DNA of 8,767 nucleotides from an uncultured Desulfuromonas sp. (lineage in GTDB: Bacteria > Desulfobacterota > Desulfuromonadia > Desulfuromonadales > Trichloromonadaceae), in NCBI GenBank assembly GCA_937982495.1, contig CALJLX010000647.1, positions 1-8,767 on the forward strand, given 5' to 3'. Each line of letters begins with the position of its first letter. Positions within the stretch are counted from its first letter, which is position 1. Of the stretch, positions 1 through 7,025 are shown piece after piece. The translations under genes were made by a program, and so were the position numbers. The notes beneath the pieces are model-generated. The model did not search any database. It saw only the letters and a list, made by a program, of their open reading frames with translations, and was not told the DNA's origin.

Positions 1-2
1 GC

Positions 3-1121
3 CCCGAGTGGCGGCTGCTGGCGGTCTTCGGCAAGATCAACCAGTTCTATCTCACCGGCACCATGCAGGATGCCGTCCTTCTCGTTCCCCGGGACGGCGC
101 CGCCGTCTACTGGGTGCGGCGCAGCCTGGAGCGCGCCCGGAACGAATCGGAATTCGGCGACATCCGGCCGATGACCAGCTTTCGCGACGCGGCCGCCGCC
201 ATGGGAGCGCTCCCCGACACCGTCCATCTTGAAACTGAGCGCGTGCCGCTGGCGGTTTACGAGCGCTTCAACAAGCACTTCGGCTTTGCCCGGACCGCTT
301 CCGCCGATTTCTCCCTGGCGGCGACGCGGGCGGTGAAAAGCGCCTATGAGCTGGAACGGCTGGAAGAGTCGGGGCGCATCCATCAGCGTATCCTCGAAGA
401 GCGCGTCCCCGAGCTGCTGCGGGAAGGGATCAGCGAAGCCGAATTCGCCGGGGATCTTTATGGGGCGATGATCCGCGAGGGGCATCATGGCCTGGCCCGC
501 TTCGGCATGTACGAGACAGAAGTGTTGCTCGGCCACATCTGTTTCGGCGAAAGCTCGATCTATCCCACCTCCTTCGACGGTCCCGGCGGCAACTACGGCA
601 TGAGCCCGGCGGTGCCGCTGCTCGGTAGCCGCAAGCGGCTGTTGCGCCCCGGCGATCTGGTCTTCGTCGACATCGGCTGCGGGGTCGACGGCTACCACAC
701 GGACAAGACCCTGACCTATGTCTATCGCGGCCAACTGCCGGCGGAGGCGGTGCGCGTCCACCGCCGCTGCATCGAGATCGAGGCCGCCGTCGCCGCGTTG
801 CTCAAGCCCGGCGCCATCCCCTCGGAAATCTACGCGCAGATCACCGGCGCGCTGGAGCCGGAATTCCTCGATGGATTCATGGGCTTCGGCACCCGTCAGG
901 CGCGGTTTCTCGGTCACGGCATCGGTCTGCACATCGACGAATGGCCGGTGCTGGCCAAGGGCTTCGACGAGCCTTTGCAGGAAAACATGGTCCTGGCGAT
1001 CGAGCCGAAAAAGGGGATCGCCGGCATCGGCATGGTCGGCAGCGAAAACACCTTCGTCGTTACCCCAGACGGCGGCCGTTGCCTGACCGGACTGCATCCC
1101 GGACTTTTGGCGGTCGGTTGA
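3..1121 (+). CDS. M24 family metallopeptidase (Xaa-Pro peptidase/creatinase fold), 5'-truncated
   Basis: The frame is open from the left edge and ends at a TGA, leaving 372 residues; the start lies outside the window. The first ~110 residues look like the creatinase-type N-terminal domain, and the rest is the pita-bread catalytic domain. All five dinuclear-metal ligands of the M24 family are visible: Asp in VFVDIG (codon at 669), Asp in YHTDKT (702), His in LGHGIGL (915), Glu in AIEPKK (1002) and Glu in GSENTF (1044). Family members are usually cytoplasmic Mn/Co enzymes that cleave Xaa-Pro bonds. The usual VHE histidine after GHGxGL is an Asp here (HIDEWP), and no clear counterpart of the other substrate-side histidine is seen, so a standard aminopeptidase P or prolidase activity is uncertain. 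Fold assignment is secure; substrate is not. A terminator follows 18 nt after the stop, so this gene ends its own transcription unit. Confidence 0.9.
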   Translation, partial: PEWRLLAVFGKINQFYLTGTMQDAVLLVPRDGAAVYWVRRSLERARNESEFGDIRPMTSFRDAAAAMGALPDTVHLETERVPLAVYERFNKHFGFARTASADFSLAATRAVKSAYELERLEESGRIHQRILEERVPELLREGISEAEFAGDLYGAMIREGHHGLARFGMYETEVLLGHICFGESSIYPTSFDGPGGNYGMSPAVPLLGSRKRLLRPGDLVFVDIGCGVDGYHTDKTLTYVYRGQLPAEAVRVHRRCIEIEAAVAALLKPGAIPSEIYAQITGALEPEFLDGFMGFGTRQARFLGHGIGLHIDEWPVLAKGFDEPLQENMVLAIEPKKGIAGIGMVGSENTFVVTPDGGRCLTGLHPGLLAVG

Positions 1122-1139
1122 GGCAATAGGATGGATTCA

Positions 1140-1176
1140 GCAAAAAAGGGGGGCCGTTTCGGTCTCCCTTTTTTGC
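1140..1176 (+). terminator. Rho-independent terminator after the M24 gene
   Basis: GCAAAAAAGGG at 1140-1150 pairs perfectly with CCCTTTTTTGC at 1166-1176. Inside this, GGGCC and GGTCT extend the stem with two G-U pairs around a GTTTC loop. The A6 and T6 tracts flank the GC core on both sides, so it could stop transcription in either direction. It separates the M24 gene from ftsH. Confidence 0.85.
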
Positions 1177-1203
1177 TTCCGGGACGACTTTTCTCCGAGG
1201 CCT

Positions 1204-1223
1204 GTTAATCTTGTTCAGGAACA
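1204..1223 (+). promoter_or_regulatory. Possible promoter/operator region upstream of ftsH
   Basis: Because a terminator lies upstream, the ftsH operon needs its own promoter between about 1177 and 1247. GTTAAT at 1204-1209 matches four of six bases of a -10 box, but no acceptable -35 is found 16-18 bp upstream and no heat-shock-type promoter is evident. Just downstream, TGTTC at 1212-1216 and GAACA at 1219-1223 form a perfect inverted repeat with a 2-nt centre, which could be a repressor site. Both calls are weak. Confidence 0.25.
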
Positions 1224-1231
1224 CCGGCTGG

Positions 1232-1238
1232 AAAGGAG
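1232..1238 (+). promoter_or_regulatory. Ribosome binding site deciding the ftsH start
   Basis: AAAGGAG ends 9 nt before the ATG at 1248. It is only 3 nt from the in-frame TTG at 1242, which is too close. The spacing therefore supports ATG 1248 as the start. Confidence 0.8.
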
Positions 1239-1247
1239 CGGTTGGTC

Positions 1248-3158
1248 ATGGCGGATGCGAAACTCAACGACCCCTGGCAGCGCCTGCTGCTGTTGATGGT
1301 TCTGCTCTTGGCGGTGAATTTTACCTACATGCTGCTCTTCGCCCCTCGCCAGGAGCCTGTCGCCAAGCTGCCCTACAGCCGCTTCAAGGCGGAACTCGCC
1401 CGCGACCGGGTGGCGAGTGTAAGCATGCGCGGCGAGCAGGTTTCGGGAAACTTCCGCGAGGCGGTGGATCTGCCCGCTGAAGAGGGGCCGGCTACCGTCG
1501 GCTATCTGCGCTTCGAAACGGTGCTGACGCCGGTGGCCGATCCCGAATTGCTGCCGCTGCTGGAAAAAAACGGTGTGGAAATCGAGGCGCAGGCGAGCCA
1601 AAAACCGACCTTCTGGGGTTCGCTGCTGATTTCGCTGCTCCCCTGGGTGTTGATCATCGGGGTCTGGGTGTTCGTCCTCAAGCGCATGCGCGAGTCGAAC
1701 GGTCCAGGCGGCGGCCTCTTCGGCCAGTTCCGCCGTTCCGGAGCGAAACTCTATAGTCAGCAACTCTCCCGCGTCACCTTCAACGAGGTCGCCGGGCTCG
1801 CCGAGGCCAAGCAGGAGCTGGCGGAAATCATCGCCTATCTGCGCGATCCCCGGCACTTCACCCGGCTCGGCGGCAAGGTGCCGCGCGGCATCCTTCTCGT
1901 CGGGCCGCCGGGAACCGGCAAGACGTTATTGGCCCGGGCCGTGGCCGGCGAGGCCGAGGTTCCCTTCTTCACCATTTCCGCCTCCCAATTCATCGAGATG
2001 TTCGTCGGCGTCGGCGCCAGCCGGGTGCGGGATCTCTTCGAAAACGCCAAGAAGAACGCTCCCGCCATCATCTTCATCGACGAGCTCGACGCCGTCGGCC
2101 GCTCCCGGGGAACGGGACTGGGGGGCGGCAACGACGAGCGCGAGCAGACCCTCAACCAGCTTTTGTCCGAACTGGACGGTTTCGAGGCCCATCAGGAAGT
2201 GATCGTCCTCGCGGCCACCAATCGGCCGGACGTCCTCGATACGGCGCTGCTGCGGCCGGGGCGTTTCGACCGCCAGGTGGTGGTGGAACGCCCGGACTGG
2301 CGCGACCGCCTGGAAATTCTCAAGGTTCATGCCCGCAAGGTCAAGCTGGCCGAGGGTGTCGACCTGGCACCCCTGGCCAAGGGGACGCCGGGGATGGTCG
2401 GCGCCGATCTGGAGGCGGTGATGAACGAGGCGGCGCTCATCGCCGGGCGCGAACAGGCCGAGGCGATCGGCAACGACCATCTGGAACGGGCCAAGGAGCG
2501 CCATCTGCTGGGGCTGGAGCGCAAACTCTACCTTTCCGACGAGGAAAAGCGCATCACCGCCATCCACGAAGCCGGCCACACCCTGGTGGCCAAATGCCTG
2601 CCGGGGAGCGACCCGATCCACAAGGTCACCATCATTCCCCGGGGCCAGGCCCTCGGCGTGACCCTGCAACTCCCCGCCGACGACCGTTATCACTACCGTT
2701 ACGGCTATCTGCGGGATCGCCTGGCCATCAGCCTCGGCGGCCGCGCCGCCGAAAAGCTTGTCTTCGGCGAATATTCCACCGGCGCCCAGAACGATCTCAA
2801 ACAGGCGACGGACCTGGCCGAGAAGATGGTCTGCCCGTGGGGGATGAGCGAGCGCCTCGGGCCGGTGAGCCTGGAGCGGGGGGTGGAACATCCCTTTCTC
2901 GGCCGCCGCCTGGCGACGGAGAAGAGCTTCAGCGAAGAGACCGCCCGCCTGATCGACAAGGAGATCGAAGCCTTGACCCGGCAGGCGGAACGGCGGGCCG
3001 AAGACCTGCTGGAGGCGAACCGGCCGGTGCTGGAGGGCCTGGCGGAGCGGTTGCTGGCGGAAGAGTCCCTGGACGAGGCGGCCCTGACGGAGTTTTTCGC
3101 CCGGACTCCCTTGCGCGATGCACAGGCACGAATTGGGGAGGAAGAAAGCCGGTCATGA
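1248..3158 (+). CDS. ftsH: ATP-dependent zinc metalloprotease FtsH (AAA+ membrane protease)
   Basis: A 636-residue inner-membrane AAA+ protease, the usual family length. FtsH forms hexamers that extract and degrade membrane and unstable cytosolic proteins. Two membrane spans (about residues 12-32 and 126-144) enclose a periplasmic domain of ~90 residues. The AAA module shows Walker A GPPGTGKT (219-226), pore motif FVGVG (252-256), Walker B IIFIDELDA (Asp278, Glu279), and the second region of homology from ATNRPD (322) to RPGRFDR with arginine fingers 339 and 342. The protease domain has HEAGH (His440, Glu441, His444) and the third zinc ligand Asp516, so it should be active. Some spots differ from housekeeping FtsH as I recall it (GMVGADL instead of GFSGADL; DRYHYRYGYL near 479), suggesting a second paralog. 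The stop overlaps the ybhG start by four bases, and no other usual ftsH neighbour is present. Confidence 0.95.
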   Translation: MADAKLNDPWQRLLLLMVLLLAVNFTYMLLFAPRQEPVAKLPYSRFKAELARDRVASVSMRGEQVSGNFREAVDLPAEEGPATVGYLRFETVLTPVADPELLPLLEKNGVEIEAQASQKPTFWGSLLISLLPWVLIIGVWVFVLKRMRESNGPGGGLFGQFRRSGAKLYSQQLSRVTFNEVAGLAEAKQELAEIIAYLRDPRHFTRLGGKVPRGILLVGPPGTGKTLLARAVAGEAEVPFFTISASQFIEMFVGVGASRVRDLFENAKKNAPAIIFIDELDAVGRSRGTGLGGGNDEREQTLNQLLSELDGFEAHQEVIVLAATNRPDVLDTALLRPGRFDRQVVVERPDWRDRLEILKVHARKVKLAEGVDLAPLAKGTPGMVGADLEAVMNEAALIAGREQAEAIGNDHLERAKERHLLGLERKLYLSDEEKRITAIHEAGHTLVAKCLPGSDPIHKVTIIPRGQALGVTLQLPADDRYHYRYGYLRDRLAISLGGRAAEKLVFGEYSTGAQNDLKQATDLAEKMVCPWGMSERLGPVSLERGVEHPFLGRRLATEKSFSEETARLIDKEIEALTRQAERRAEDLLEANRPVLEGLAERLLAEESLDEAALTEFFARTPLRDAQARIGEEESRS

Positions 3159-4162
3159 GGAGAAAGCTGCCCCTGCTGCTGATGCTGCTAGTCGTGCTCG
3201 CCGTCGGCGTCGCCTACCGCGAACCCTGGGCGCGAAAGCCCGGGGCGGCGGGGACGCTGGCCTTGTACGGCAACGTCGATATCCGCAAGGTCGATCTCGG
3301 TTTCCGGGTGCCGGGCCGGATCGCGGAAATGCCCTTGCAGGAGGGGGCGCGGGCCGCTTCCGGCGACCTGCTGGCGCGACTGGACGCGACCCCTTATGGG
3401 AACGAGTTGGAACTGGCCCTCGCCCAGGAGGCGCAGGCGGCGGCGCGGCTGGCCAAGCTCGAAGCCGGCAGCCGTCCCCAGGAAATCGCCCAGGCCGAGG
3501 CGCTGGTGCGGGAACGGCAGGCGCGGGCGGACAATCTGGAGGTGGAGTACGGCCGGCTCGCCGCCCTGCTGGCCGAGGGGGCCGTTCCCCGCCAGTCGGC
3601 CGACGACGCCCGGGCGAATCTGGCCGAGGCCCGGGCGCGCCTGACCACCGCCCGCGAGGGGTTGAAGCTGGCCCGCGAAGGCTTCCGTCGCGAGGAGATT
3701 GCCGCCGCTCGCGCCGACCTGCGCGCCGCCCGGGCCCGGGTCGCCTTCGCCCGCACGCGCCTATCCGACAGCGAATGCCGGGCGCCGGACGAGGGCGTCA
3801 TTCTCACCCGGGTGGAAGAGCCGGGGGCCGTCATCGCCGCCGGGCAGACGGTGCTGACCCTCGCCCTCGATACCCCGGCGTGGATTCGCGCCTACGTCGA
3901 GGAACCGGATCTCGGGCGCATCCGCCCCGGCATGACGGCGGAGATTTTGACCGACTCCCGGCCCGAGCCCTATGTCGGGCACATCGGCTACATCTCCCCC
4001 GAGGCGGAATTCACCCCGAAGACGGTGCAGACCGAGGAGCTGCGCACCAAGCTGGTCTATCAGCTGCGGGTCATCGCCGCCGATCCCGATCACGGCCTGC
4101 GCCAGGGGATGCCGGTCACCGTGCGGATTCCGCTGGACGCGCCGCCGTCTCCCCGCCCGTGA
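3155..4162 (+). CDS. ybhG: YbhG-like HlyD-family periplasmic adaptor of an ABC exporter
   Basis: 335 residues. An N-terminal basic segment plus hydrophobic stretch (residues 5-20) with no lipobox cysteine suggests a membrane anchor or signal peptide. The first lipoyl half follows (LYGNVDIRKVDLGF, 37-50, to about 78). An Ala/Arg/Glu-rich alpha-helical hairpin (about 82-205) would reach toward an outer-membrane channel. The second lipoyl half includes APDEGVILTRVEEPGAV (210-226), then a beta-barrel domain with AEFTPKTVQTEELRT (284-298) and RQGMPVTV near the end. These blocks closely match what I recall of E. coli YbhG, the adaptor of the YbhGFSR exporter. ATG 3155 overlaps the ftsH stop in an ATGA; GGAGG at 3137-3141 lies upstream at a rather long 13-nt spacing, so coupling to ftsH translation is likely. 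The substrate cannot be read from the sequence. Confidence 0.9.
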   Translation: MRRKLPLLLMLLVVLAVGVAYREPWARKPGAAGTLALYGNVDIRKVDLGFRVPGRIAEMPLQEGARAASGDLLARLDATPYGNELELALAQEAQAAARLAKLEAGSRPQEIAQAEALVRERQARADNLEVEYGRLAALLAEGAVPRQSADDARANLAEARARLTTAREGLKLAREGFRREEIAAARADLRAARARVAFARTRLSDSECRAPDEGVILTRVEEPGAVIAAGQTVLTLALDTPAWIRAYVEEPDLGRIRPGMTAEILTDSRPEPYVGHIGYISPEAEFTPKTVQTEELRTKLVYQLRVIAADPDHGLRQGMPVTVRIPLDAPPSPRP

Positions 4163-4167
4163 CCGCC

Positions 4168-5904
4168 ATGGACGCCTCGGCGTTGGTCATCGAAAACCTC
4201 TCCTATCGCTACGACAAGGGCGCCCCTCTCGCCCTTGACGGTCTCTCCGCCCTCATCCGCCCCGGTATCGTCACCGGCCTGGTCGGTCCCGACGGCGCCG
4301 GCAAGACCACCCTGCTGCGGCTGCTGACCGGGCTGTTGCGGCCGACGGCGGGGAGCCTTCGGGTCTTCGGCCTGGATACCCGCGACCAAGCGGAAAAACT
4401 CCAGCGCCTCATCGGCTACATGCCGCAGAAATTCGGGCTCTACGAGGATCTGTCGGTGGGGCAGAATCTGCGCCTGTACGCCGACCTGCACGACGTCACC
4501 GGCGCCGAGCGGCAACGGGCGTTGGCGCGGCTGCTCGCCTTCACCGGCCTGGAGCCGTTTCAGGACCGCCTGGCCGGACGGCTTTCCGGGGGGATGAAGC
4601 AGAAGCTCGGGCTGGCCTGCGCCCTGATCCGCAAACCGCGTCTGCTGCTGCTCGACGAGCCGAGCGTCGGCGTCGACCCGGTCAGCCGTCGCGAGTTGTG
4701 GCGCATGGTCGGCGAGCTGGTGGACGCCGAGACGGCGGTGATCTGGTCCACCGCCTATCTGGACGAAGCCGAGCGTTGTCGCGAGGTGCTGCTCCTCGAC
4801 GGCGGGCGGCTGCTCTTTTCCGGTCCTCCGGGGACGTTGACGGAACGGGTGGCGGGCCGTTGTTTCCAGGTGCGGGGAATTTCCGGCGATCGCCGCCGGG
4901 TTTTGGCCCGCGCCCTCCAGCAAGCCGAGGTGCAGGACGGCATCGTTCAGGGGCGCGACGTGCGCATCGTTCTGCGGTCCGGTCAGGCGCCCCCCGCGCC
5001 GGAGCCGTTCGCGGCCGGCGCCGAGGCCCGTTTGGTTCCGGTGCCGCCCCGCTTCGAGGATGCCTATGTCGACATCCTCGGCGGTGGTCCCGGCGGGGTT
5101 TCGGCCCTGGCCGAGGCCATGCGCCCCTTACCCGGGGAGCGGGAAGCGACCGTCGAGGCCGCCGGACTGAGCAAGCGCTTCGGCGACTTCACGGCGGTGA
5201 GCGGGATCGGTTTCAGCATCCGCCGGGGCGAGATCTTCGGCCTGCTCGGCCCCAACGGCGCGGGCAAATCGACCACCTTCAAGATGCTGTGCGGCCTGCT
5301 GCGACCGAGCGCCGGCGGCAGCCGGGTCGGCGGCTTCGATCTCCGCGCCGCGCCGGGCAAGGCCCGATCCCACCTCGGCTACATGGCGCAGAAGTTTTCC
5401 CTCTACGGCGACCTGTCGACCCGGCAGAACCTGGAGTTTTTCGCCGGGGTCTACGGTCTTGCCGGGGCGCGGCGAAAAGAGTCGGTGACGCGCATGATCG
5501 AGATTTTCGGGCTGACCCCCCACCTCAAGGCCTCGGCCCGGGAGCTGCCCCTCGGTTTCAAGCAACGCCTGGCCCTGGCCTGCGCGGTGATGCACGAGCC
5601 GCCGGTACTCTTCCTCGACGAGCCGACCTCCGGCGTCGATCCCCTGACCCGGCGGGAATTCTGGACCCACATCAACGGCCTGGTGGAGCGCGGCGTGACG
5701 GTGCTGGTCACCACCCATTTCATGGACGAGGCGGAATATTGCGATCGCCTCGGCCTGATCTACCGGGGACGGATGATCGCCTGCGGGGCGCCCGACGATC
5801 TCAAGGCCCAGGTCGCGAGCGCGGCGCTTCCCGATCCGACCCTGGAAGAGACCTTTATTGCCTTGCTGCGGCAATGGGACGAAGGGGAAGGAGCGAAGGC
5901 GTGA
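4168..5904 (+). CDS. ybhF: YbhF-like tandem ABC transporter ATPase (two fused nucleotide-binding domains)
   Basis: 578 residues from ATG 4168, about the size I recall for E. coli YbhF. It holds two ABC ATPase domains that energise the permeases YbhS and YbhR. NBD1: Walker A GPDGAGKT (40-47), Q-loop region MPQKFGLY, signature LSGGM (139-143), Walker B LLLLDEP (Glu164). NBD2: Walker A GPNGAGKS (361-368), Q-loop region MAQKFSLY, Walker B LFLDEP (Glu485), H-loop His517 (TTHFMDEAE). Two motifs are altered: the NBD1 H-loop residue is Ala196 (STAYLDEAE), and the NBD2 signature reads LPLGF (460-464). In the head-to-tail dimer both defects fall in the same composite site. An alternative GTG start at 4159 overlaps the ybhG stop (GTGA). 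Neither start has a visible Shine-Dalgarno sequence, so translation probably depends on coupling. Confidence 0.92.
   Translation: MDASALVIENLSYRYDKGAPLALDGLSALIRPGIVTGLVGPDGAGKTTLLRLLTGLLRPTAGSLRVFGLDTRDQAEKLQRLIGYMPQKFGLYEDLSVGQNLRLYADLHDVTGAERQRALARLLAFTGLEPFQDRLAGRLSGGMKQKLGLACALIRKPRLLLLDEPSVGVDPVSRRELWRMVGELVDAETAVIWSTAYLDEAERCREVLLLDGGRLLFSGPPGTLTERVAGRCFQVRGISGDRRRVLARALQQAEVQDGIVQGRDVRIVLRSGQAPPAPEPFAAGAEARLVPVPPRFEDAYVDILGGGPGGVSALAEAMRPLPGEREATVEAAGLSKRFGDFTAVSGIGFSIRRGEIFGLLGPNGAGKSTTFKMLCGLLRPSAGGSRVGGFDLRAAPGKARSHLGYMAQKFSLYGDLSTRQNLEFFAGVYGLAGARRKESVTRMIEIFGLTPHLKASARELPLGFKQRLALACAVMHEPPVLFLDEPTSGVDPLTRREFWTHINGLVERGVTVLVTTHFMDEAEYCDRLGLIYRGRMIACGAPDDLKAQVASAALPDPTLEETFIALLRQWDEGEGAKA
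5888..5893 (+). promoter_or_regulatory. Ribosome binding site supporting the GTG start of ybhS
   Basis: AAGGAG sits inside the end of ybhF, 7 nt before GTG 5901. It supports GTG over the in-frame ATG at 5922. Confidence 0.75.
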
Positions 5905-7022
5905 ACGGCCGCTCGCGGCGGATGGCCGCGCTCATCGGCAAGGAATTCGTCCAGATCCTGCGCGATCCCAGCAGCCTGCTCATCGCCTTCGTGCTGCCGG
6001 TGATCCTGCTCTTTCTTTACGGCTTCGGAGTCTCCCTCGATGCCCGGGAGATCCGGCTCGGCGTGGCGGTACGGGACGCGGGCGAGGAGGCCGCCGACCT
6101 GGTCGCCGCCTTTCGCGCCAGTCCCTATTTCCGGATCGAGGTCGCCCGCGACATCCGGCCGCTGGAAGCGGAACTGATGGCCGGGCGCTTGCGGGGGCTG
6201 GTGGTGATCCCCGGGGATTTCTCGCGGCGGGCGGGAAGGGCGGGGGATTTCGCCCCATTGCAGGTGATCGCCGACGGCAGCGAGACCAACACCGCCAACT
6301 ATGTGCAGAACTACGCCCAGGGGGTGGTTCGCGACTGGTGGAACCGACGCTTGCAGGAGTCCGGTCGGAGTTTCGGCGGCCCGGAGCTGGCGCCGCGCAT
6401 CTGGTTCAATCCGGAGTTGGAGAGCCGCAACTCCCTGCTGCCCGGGGCGCTGGCGATCATCATGGCGATCATCGGCACCCTGCTCACCGCCCTGGTGGTG
6501 GCGCGGGAGTGGGAACGGGGCACGATGGAAGCGCTGATGGCGACCCCGGTCGCCATCACGGAACTGCTCGTCGGCAAACTCTTTCCCTATTTCGTGCTGG
6601 GCATGCTTGCCATGCTCATCAGCGTGGCAATCTCCGTGACTCTCTTCGCGCTCCCCTTTCGCGGGTCGGTGGCGGCGTTGCTGCTCAGTTCCGGCGCCTT
6701 TCTGCTGGCGGCGCTGGGGCAGGGGCTGCTGATCTCCTCGGCCGCGAAAAATCAGTTTCTCGCCGCCATGGCCGCCCTCGTCACCGGCTTTCTTCCGGCT
6801 TTTCTCCTGTCCGGTTTTATCTTCGAAATCGCCTCGATGCCCCCCGCGGTCCGCGCCCTGACCCATGTCATCCCGGCACGCTACCTGGTGACCAATCTCC
6901 AGACCATTTTTCTGGTCGGCGACGTCTGGTCGCTGCTGCTGCCCAATGTCGGCATCCTGCTGCTTCTGGCCGCGCTCCTCTTCCTGCTCACCGCCGGCAA
7001 AACCGTCAAGCGTCTGAGGTGA
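5901..7022 (+). CDS. ybhS: YbhS-like ABC-2 type permease
   Basis: 373 residues, an inner-membrane permease of the ABC-2 superfamily that would pair with YbhR and be driven by YbhF. The topology is typical: span 1 at about 25-45, a large extracytoplasmic domain (about 46-178) ending in the family motif IWFNPELESRNSLLPG (167-182), then five spans near 180-201, 228-250, 258-280, 287-310 and 345-364. The cytoplasmic loop AREWERGTMEALMATPV (201-217) is the conserved coupling loop contacting the ATPase. The GTG start at 5901 overlaps the ybhF stop in a GTGA and has a good AAGGAG upstream; ATG 5922 would remove seven residues before KEFVQILRD. The E. coli name is given by order and similarity of the whole operon, and substrate specificity is unknown. 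Confidence 0.9.
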   Translation: MNGRSRRMAALIGKEFVQILRDPSSLLIAFVLPVILLFLYGFGVSLDAREIRLGVAVRDAGEEAADLVAAFRASPYFRIEVARDIRPLEAELMAGRLRGLVVIPGDFSRRAGRAGDFAPLQVIADGSETNTANYVQNYAQGVVRDWWNRRLQESGRSFGGPELAPRIWFNPELESRNSLLPGALAIIMAIIGTLLTALVVAREWERGTMEALMATPVAITELLVGKLFPYFVLGMLAMLISVAISVTLFALPFRGSVAALLLSSGAFLLAALGQGLLISSAAKNQFLAAMAALVTGFLPAFLLSGFIFEIASMPPAVRALTHVIPARYLVTNLQTIFLVGDVWSLLLPNVGILLLLAALLFLLTAGKTVKRLR

Positions 7023-7025
7023 GCC

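Noticed and set aside
1242..1247. TTG start for ftsH, adding two residues
   Set aside because: Only 3 nt from the Shine-Dalgarno sequence; ATG 1248 has proper spacing.
1926..2891. 321-codon open frame on the - strand opposite ftsH
   Set aside because: It is a shadow of the ftsH codons, with no recognisable motif and no ribosome binding site considered convincing.
3118..4167. In-frame extension of ybhF upstream by about 350 codons
   Set aside because: This overlaps ybhG in another frame, reads as Arg/Gly-rich nonsense, and the ABC domain begins right after ATG 4168.
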